Shown here: piece by piece, positions 60,270 to 64,000 of the stretch
Position numbering within the stretch: position 1 is the stretch's first letter
Layout of the letters: each line of letters opens with the position of its first letter
Assembly: GCA_016630955.3 (NCBI GenBank)
Contig: CM049992.1
Coordinates: 806,001-870,000 of the forward strand
Source of the DNA: Didymella arachidicola
Taxonomy: Eukaryota > Ascomycota > Dothideomycetes > Pleosporales > Didymellaceae
DNA: 64,000 bases
Reading direction: 5' to 3'
Notes under the pieces: model-generated
What the model was told of the DNA's origin: nothing
Seen by the model: the letters and a program-made list of their open reading frames with translations, nothing else
Databases searched by the model: none
Made by a program: the position numbers and the translations under genes

Positions 60270-62122
60270 ACGTGCCTGGCAAGCGAGCTGCGCACGCAAG
60301 CGAGTTGCGCACCCCACTAAACTTGCCCACCTTTCTTATCTCAACATACAATGGCTCAACGCAGCGCTACTCAAATAATCTCAAATGAAGCAGATATTTA
60401 GCTTGCTATCTCATCTATTACATCTGGTCAACTAAAGCATAATCGACGCGCTGCTGCTGTCTACCAAGTCGCTGAATCTACGCTGCGCAATCGACGCGCT
60501 GGCAAGCCTGCTCGACGTGATTGCCAGCCCAACTCAAAGAAGCTTACCCAGCTAGAAGAGGAGGTGATAGTCAGCTATATACTCAACCTTGACTCACGTG
60601 GATTCGCGCCTACGTACGCAGCTGTACGCGATATGGCTGATAAGCTGCTCGCTGCGCGCGGCGCAGGCCAGGTTGGGCAGAAGTGGCCAGCCAATTTCGT
60701 CAAGCGTACAGACAGTCTTAAGACGCGTTTCAATCGAGCGTACGATAGGCAGAGAGCCCTATGCGAAGATCCAATCCTGATCCGTAGCTGGTTTGAGCTG
60801 GTAGAGCAGACGAAGGCTAAGTACGGTATCTGTGATAAGGACGTCTGGAACTTTGACGAAGCTGGTTTCTTAATGGGCAAGATTATGACGCAGCTTGTCG
60901 TGACAGGGTCAGAGAGGAGAGGCCGACCAAAGGCTCTTCAGCCTGGCAACCGTGAGTGGGCGACGCTGATCGCCGGTATTAACGCTGTTGGCTGGTCAAT
61001 CCCACCGTTTATCATCTTGACAGGCCAGTACCACCTCTCTGCCTGGTATGAGGACGCAGTAATCCCACGCGACTGGGCGATCGCAGTGAGCGACAACGGA
61101 TGGACTACTAACAAGCTAGGCGTTGAGTGGCTAAAGCATTTTGACGCTCACACAAAGACGCGTACGATAGGAGCGCGTCGCTTGCTTATCCTTGACGGGC
61201 ATGAGAGCCATAACTCTCTTGAGTTTCAAGAGCTCTGCCAGGAGAACGATATCTACACGCTCCGCATGCCGCCTCACTCATCTCATCTACTTCAGCCTCT
61301 TGACGTTGGCTGCTTCTCGCCGTTGAAGCGCGCGTACAGCTGTGAGATCGAGAGCCTGATCCGCCATCAGATCAACCACATCACGAAGCTTGAGTTTCTG
61401 CCTGCTGTTAAAGCAGCGTACGATCAATCGTTTACGCCAGCCAACATTCAATCAGCATTTCGAGGCGCTGGCCTTGTCCCACACCAGCCAGAAGTTGTTC
61501 TCTCAAAATTGGACGTCCAGCTACGTACGCCGACTCTTCCAGCTCCTCTCGTAGAGGCTCTCTGGGAGGCGCGTACGCCAAGCAACGTACGTGAGCTTGA
61601 AGCTCAATCAACACTAATAAGTGAGCGCGTACGCAAGCATAAGAGCTCATCACCAGCGTCAATTATCGAAGCAATTAGCCAGCTTAAGAAGGGCGCTCAA
61701 GTTATGATGCTGACAGCTGAGCTAATAAGCGATCGGGTCGCCAGCCTTGAGAAGGCAAATGAGGCGGCGTCTGCGCGTAGACAGCGCAAGAGAAAGCGTA
61801 TACAGCATCAAGGAGTGCTAACAAAGGGAGCTGGCAAGGATATACTTGCTCAATGTGAGGCTGATCAGCAGAGTGCTCGTACAGAGCGTCTGGGAGGAGT
61901 GCAATTAGGCGTGAGCCGTCCGGCTCTTGCGCGCTGCAGAAGGTGCAGAGAGCCTGGTCACAACTCACGTACGTGTAAAACAGAGACTCTAGCTACTACT
62001 TAATCTACTGTATTAATTGCTATTAATAACACTGTCGCGTTGTTAAGATATAGACGCGCAGAAGTAGAAGTTTAGTAGGGTGCGCAACTCGCTTGCGTGC
62101 GCAGCTCGCTTGCCAGGCACGT
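60270..62122 (+). mobile_element. pogo/Fot1-like DNA transposon (family 6)
   Basis: 1,853 bp with 55-bp inverted repeats (60270-60324 and 62068-62122, one mismatch) beginning ACGTGCCTGGCAAGCGAG, flanked by TA (60268-60269 and 62123-62124). It starts two bases after the target duplication of the copia solo LTR. Confidence 0.92.
60351..62003 (+). pseudogene. pogo/Fot1-like transposase with a stop at codon 17
   Basis: The frame begins MAQRSATQIISNEADI and meets TAG at 60399-60401. Relatives have a Gln here, so it is one C-to-T change from CAG. It is open afterwards: helix-turn-helix (NRRAAAVYQVAESTLRNRRA), CENP-B-like region (RGFAPTYAAVRDMADKLLAA), DDE core (WNFDEAGFLMGK, LLILDGHESHNS, SSHLLQPLDVGCFSPLK) and knuckle CRRCREPGHNSRTC. 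Full length would be 550 residues. Internal initiation at a later ATG would lose the helix-turn-helix, so an inactive copy is most likely, though read-through is not excluded. Confidence 0.85.
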
Positions 62123-62124
62123 TA

Positions 62125-62538
62125 CTCTAACCACCACCCTCTCTCCTTCTTACCGCTCTTCCTCACTCACGCATCGTTGCTTACCCGCGCCTCATCTCCT
62201 TCTTCACACCAAACACGGGTCTAGTCGTTGAAAGACTGTCACCCACGGTGGTTGATGCTCTTGATGGCACTCGAGTTTGGATCAGAGTGCGGTTAGGAAG
62301 GCCGCGTGAGGTCGGAGTGGCGTGTTTGGAGTGTTGACGAGGGAGTGTTGATGAGAGAGCTACGCGAGATAAGCACAGCCGGGGGGTTGGGAAGAGGGGA
62401 GGAAGGGATAGATATGAGTCGGCCACTGCGAGATTTGCAGCTAGGAAAGGCAGTTCGATAGAAAGCGAAGAATACACGTGACTGTGCAGTCGACATCGAC
62501 GCATCGAGATTGTTTTCATTACTTCACCGCTTCATACT
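62125..62538. other. 3' flank of the lactate dehydrogenase gene
   Basis: No coding signal recognised. Confidence 0.5.
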
Positions 62539-63508
62539 TCATGCGTTGATGACCTCCTTCAGCGCCTCGGCACTCTTCTTCAGCTTCTCCACCTCCTCGT
62601 CATTGAGTCCCATATCAATCGTGCGCACAAGACCCTTTCTCCCAATAACCGCCGGGATGCTCAACGCCACGCCAAGATCCTCCTGATAATGGCTGACCGG
62701 CCTAATATTCTTTTGATCGAACAGAATGCTCTTGCAGAGACTCGCCGTTACCCCGCCGATACCGTAGTTCGTCGCGCCCTTGTTCTCGATGATGTTGGTT
62801 GCTTTGTTCTTGGTGTCTTCTGCGATGGCGGCCTTGTCGAGTGTTGTGCCCGGCTTCAACGCGCGCTCTAGGGGCACGCCGCCGATGGAGGCGGCGCTCC
62901 ATGCGACGAATTGGCTCTCGCCGTGCTCGCCCAGGACGTATGCGTCGATGCTGGAGGCTGCGACTTCGGCTTTGTCCGCGAGAACACCACGCAGGCGTGC
63001 GCTGTCGAGGAAGGTGCCGGAGCCAATGACTTGCGATTTTGGGAGGTCGGAGTATTGTTGTGCAAAGTACGTGATTACGTCGACAGGGTTGGCGACGAGG
63101 AGGAGGATTGTGTGCTTTGCGAAGGGTTGCATATCTTTGATCGCGGACTGGAGGATCGATTTGTTGCGGCCAATGAGGTCGGTGCGGGACTCGCCTGTGG
63201 AGGTCAATTGCTGAACGGGATTGATTGAGGTCAAAGGTACCTTTCTTTTGCTTTGCACCGGCGGTGAAGACAATGATGTCGCATTGACCGGCTTCCTTGT
63301 GTGTTCCTGCTCGTACGCGTGTACTCGTGTTGCCGTGGAAGGTAGCGTCTGACAGATCCTGAATCTGCGCGTCTCTGACCTCCTCCTTGGGGTCGATCAT
63401 CAGGATGTCGCCAGCGACGGGGTTCATGATGAGCGAGTAGGCGATTGTAGCACCGACATCGCCAGCGCCGACGATAGCGATCGAGGCGGTGAGCTTTGGG
63501 TCTGACAT
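62539..63508 (-). CDS. L-lactate dehydrogenase
   Basis: Two exons on the minus strand, 63508-63241 and 63194-62539, with a 46-bp intron (GTACCT..CACAG). The product is 307 residues. The NAD-binding motif IVGAGDVGATIAYSL is near residue 12. Exon 1 ends TAGAKQKKG and joins ESRTDLIGRN, restoring the conserved loop. LLLVANPVDVITY, GSGTFLDSARLR (substrate-binding Arg) and the catalytic His in VLGEHGESQF near residue 178 follow. Family reaction: interconversion of pyruvate and L-lactate with NAD(H), in the cytosol. Without splicing, two overlapping frames mimic two genes. Malate dehydrogenase is less likely because the motif set follows the L-LDH type. The gene sits about 410 bp from a pogo element. 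Confidence 0.92.
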
Positions 63509-64000
63509 GGTAGTTGTTATGGCAAGTGATTCGTGGAGTGTGGATGGTGGGGTCTACATGTTGTTACCAGCAGTCTGCTAGCTGTTGAGTACCTTCGTTA
63601 TTTCTTAGACAAGTACGTCATGTCATCTACGTCATTACCAAAGTGGAGACCTGCATGCAGTCTAGGCCCTGCTATGTGCGCCTGGGCAGTATGGTGATGC
63701 TTTTGGGAGGTGCAAACGCCGTACATCATTCCTTGAAGCCGGTGCTTTCCGCTAATATGCTCCCACTCTAATGCAACAGATTTGGCAATAGAGTACCTGT
63801 CAGATATACTCTTCTTCGTACATGAATGTCCTGCGCGTCCTTCTGGGTGGCCTTGCGATCTGCGGTCTCCGAGAGCAGGCCTGGAGTAATCCTTAGTATG
63901 GTCCAAGACGGTGTAAGAAGCAAGTTAATCCAACGCAAAATGCATGCAAAATCCAAGTGCTTCATTGTACCTTAGGGGCAACAGCAGCAGGTATCGCGTC
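63509..64000. other. intergenic to window end
   Basis: Promoter side of the lactate dehydrogenase gene. Short ORFs on the minus strand have no support. A gene running off the window cannot be excluded. Confidence 0.45.

Noticed and set aside
62702..63508. Long minus-strand frame of 268 codons read straight through
   Set aside because: After the intron donor at 63240 the frame becomes Arg/His-rich noise. Splicing gives a complete lactate dehydrogenase instead.

Overview
The window is filamentous ascomycete DNA. Most genes have short introns (about 45-67 bp) with GT..AG ends and CTAAC/CTAAT-like branch points. The gene content (secreted L-amino-acid oxidase, tannase, quercetinase-type cupin, SAT4-type rhodopsin-fold membrane proteins, Dal5-type MFS transporter) and the AT-rich, C-to-T-decayed repeat blocks fit Pezizomycotina. 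Dothideomycetes is my inference; nothing in the window proves the class.

Layout. 1-16.9 kb is a gene-bearing arm: L-amino-acid oxidase, a broken haloacetate-dehalogenase-like gene, a GPI-type 5'-nucleotidase, an SDR-NmrA two-domain protein, a 5'-truncated SAT4 relic, a 236-bp MITE, a six-helix membrane protein and a tannase/feruloyl esterase. 17.1-32.4 kb is a nested transposon: a Mutator-like element (MULE) with a perfect 9-bp target duplication contains a pogo/Fot1 element and two full-length 5,355-bp Ty1/copia elements in opposite orientation. 32.4-42.3 kb returns to genes (SAT4 protein, MFS transporter, secreted unknown protein) with one intact pogo element. 42.3-48.5 kb is an AT-rich, RIP-like block with two intact pogo elements, two decayed MITEs and a solo LTR. 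48.9-64 kb holds a quercetinase-like cupin, a pogo element inside an older TIR element, a broken NmrA gene, two small secreted proteins, a copia solo LTR next to another pogo element, and an L-lactate dehydrogenase.

Main result. The target-site duplications of the two copia elements are swapped: one element has GAATG on one side and TGTTA on the other, and its partner has the reverse. A single-base LTR difference follows the same swapped pairing. Re-inverting the 1.2-kb DNA between the copia elements and removing both elements restores matching 5-bp duplications, a continuous pogo transposase reading frame and a continuous MULE transposase C-terminus. The most economical history is MULE, then pogo, then two independent copia insertions, then homologous recombination between the inverted copia copies that flipped the middle. 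A 5.3-kb inverted repeat can also be mis-oriented by an assembler, so the inversion needs spanning reads.

Functional picture. The host genes look like a plant-litter or plant-associated secretome (tannase, quercetinase, amino-acid oxidase, secreted nucleotidase and small secreted proteins) without a recognisable biosynthetic cluster. I see no rRNA, tRNA or CRISPR feature.
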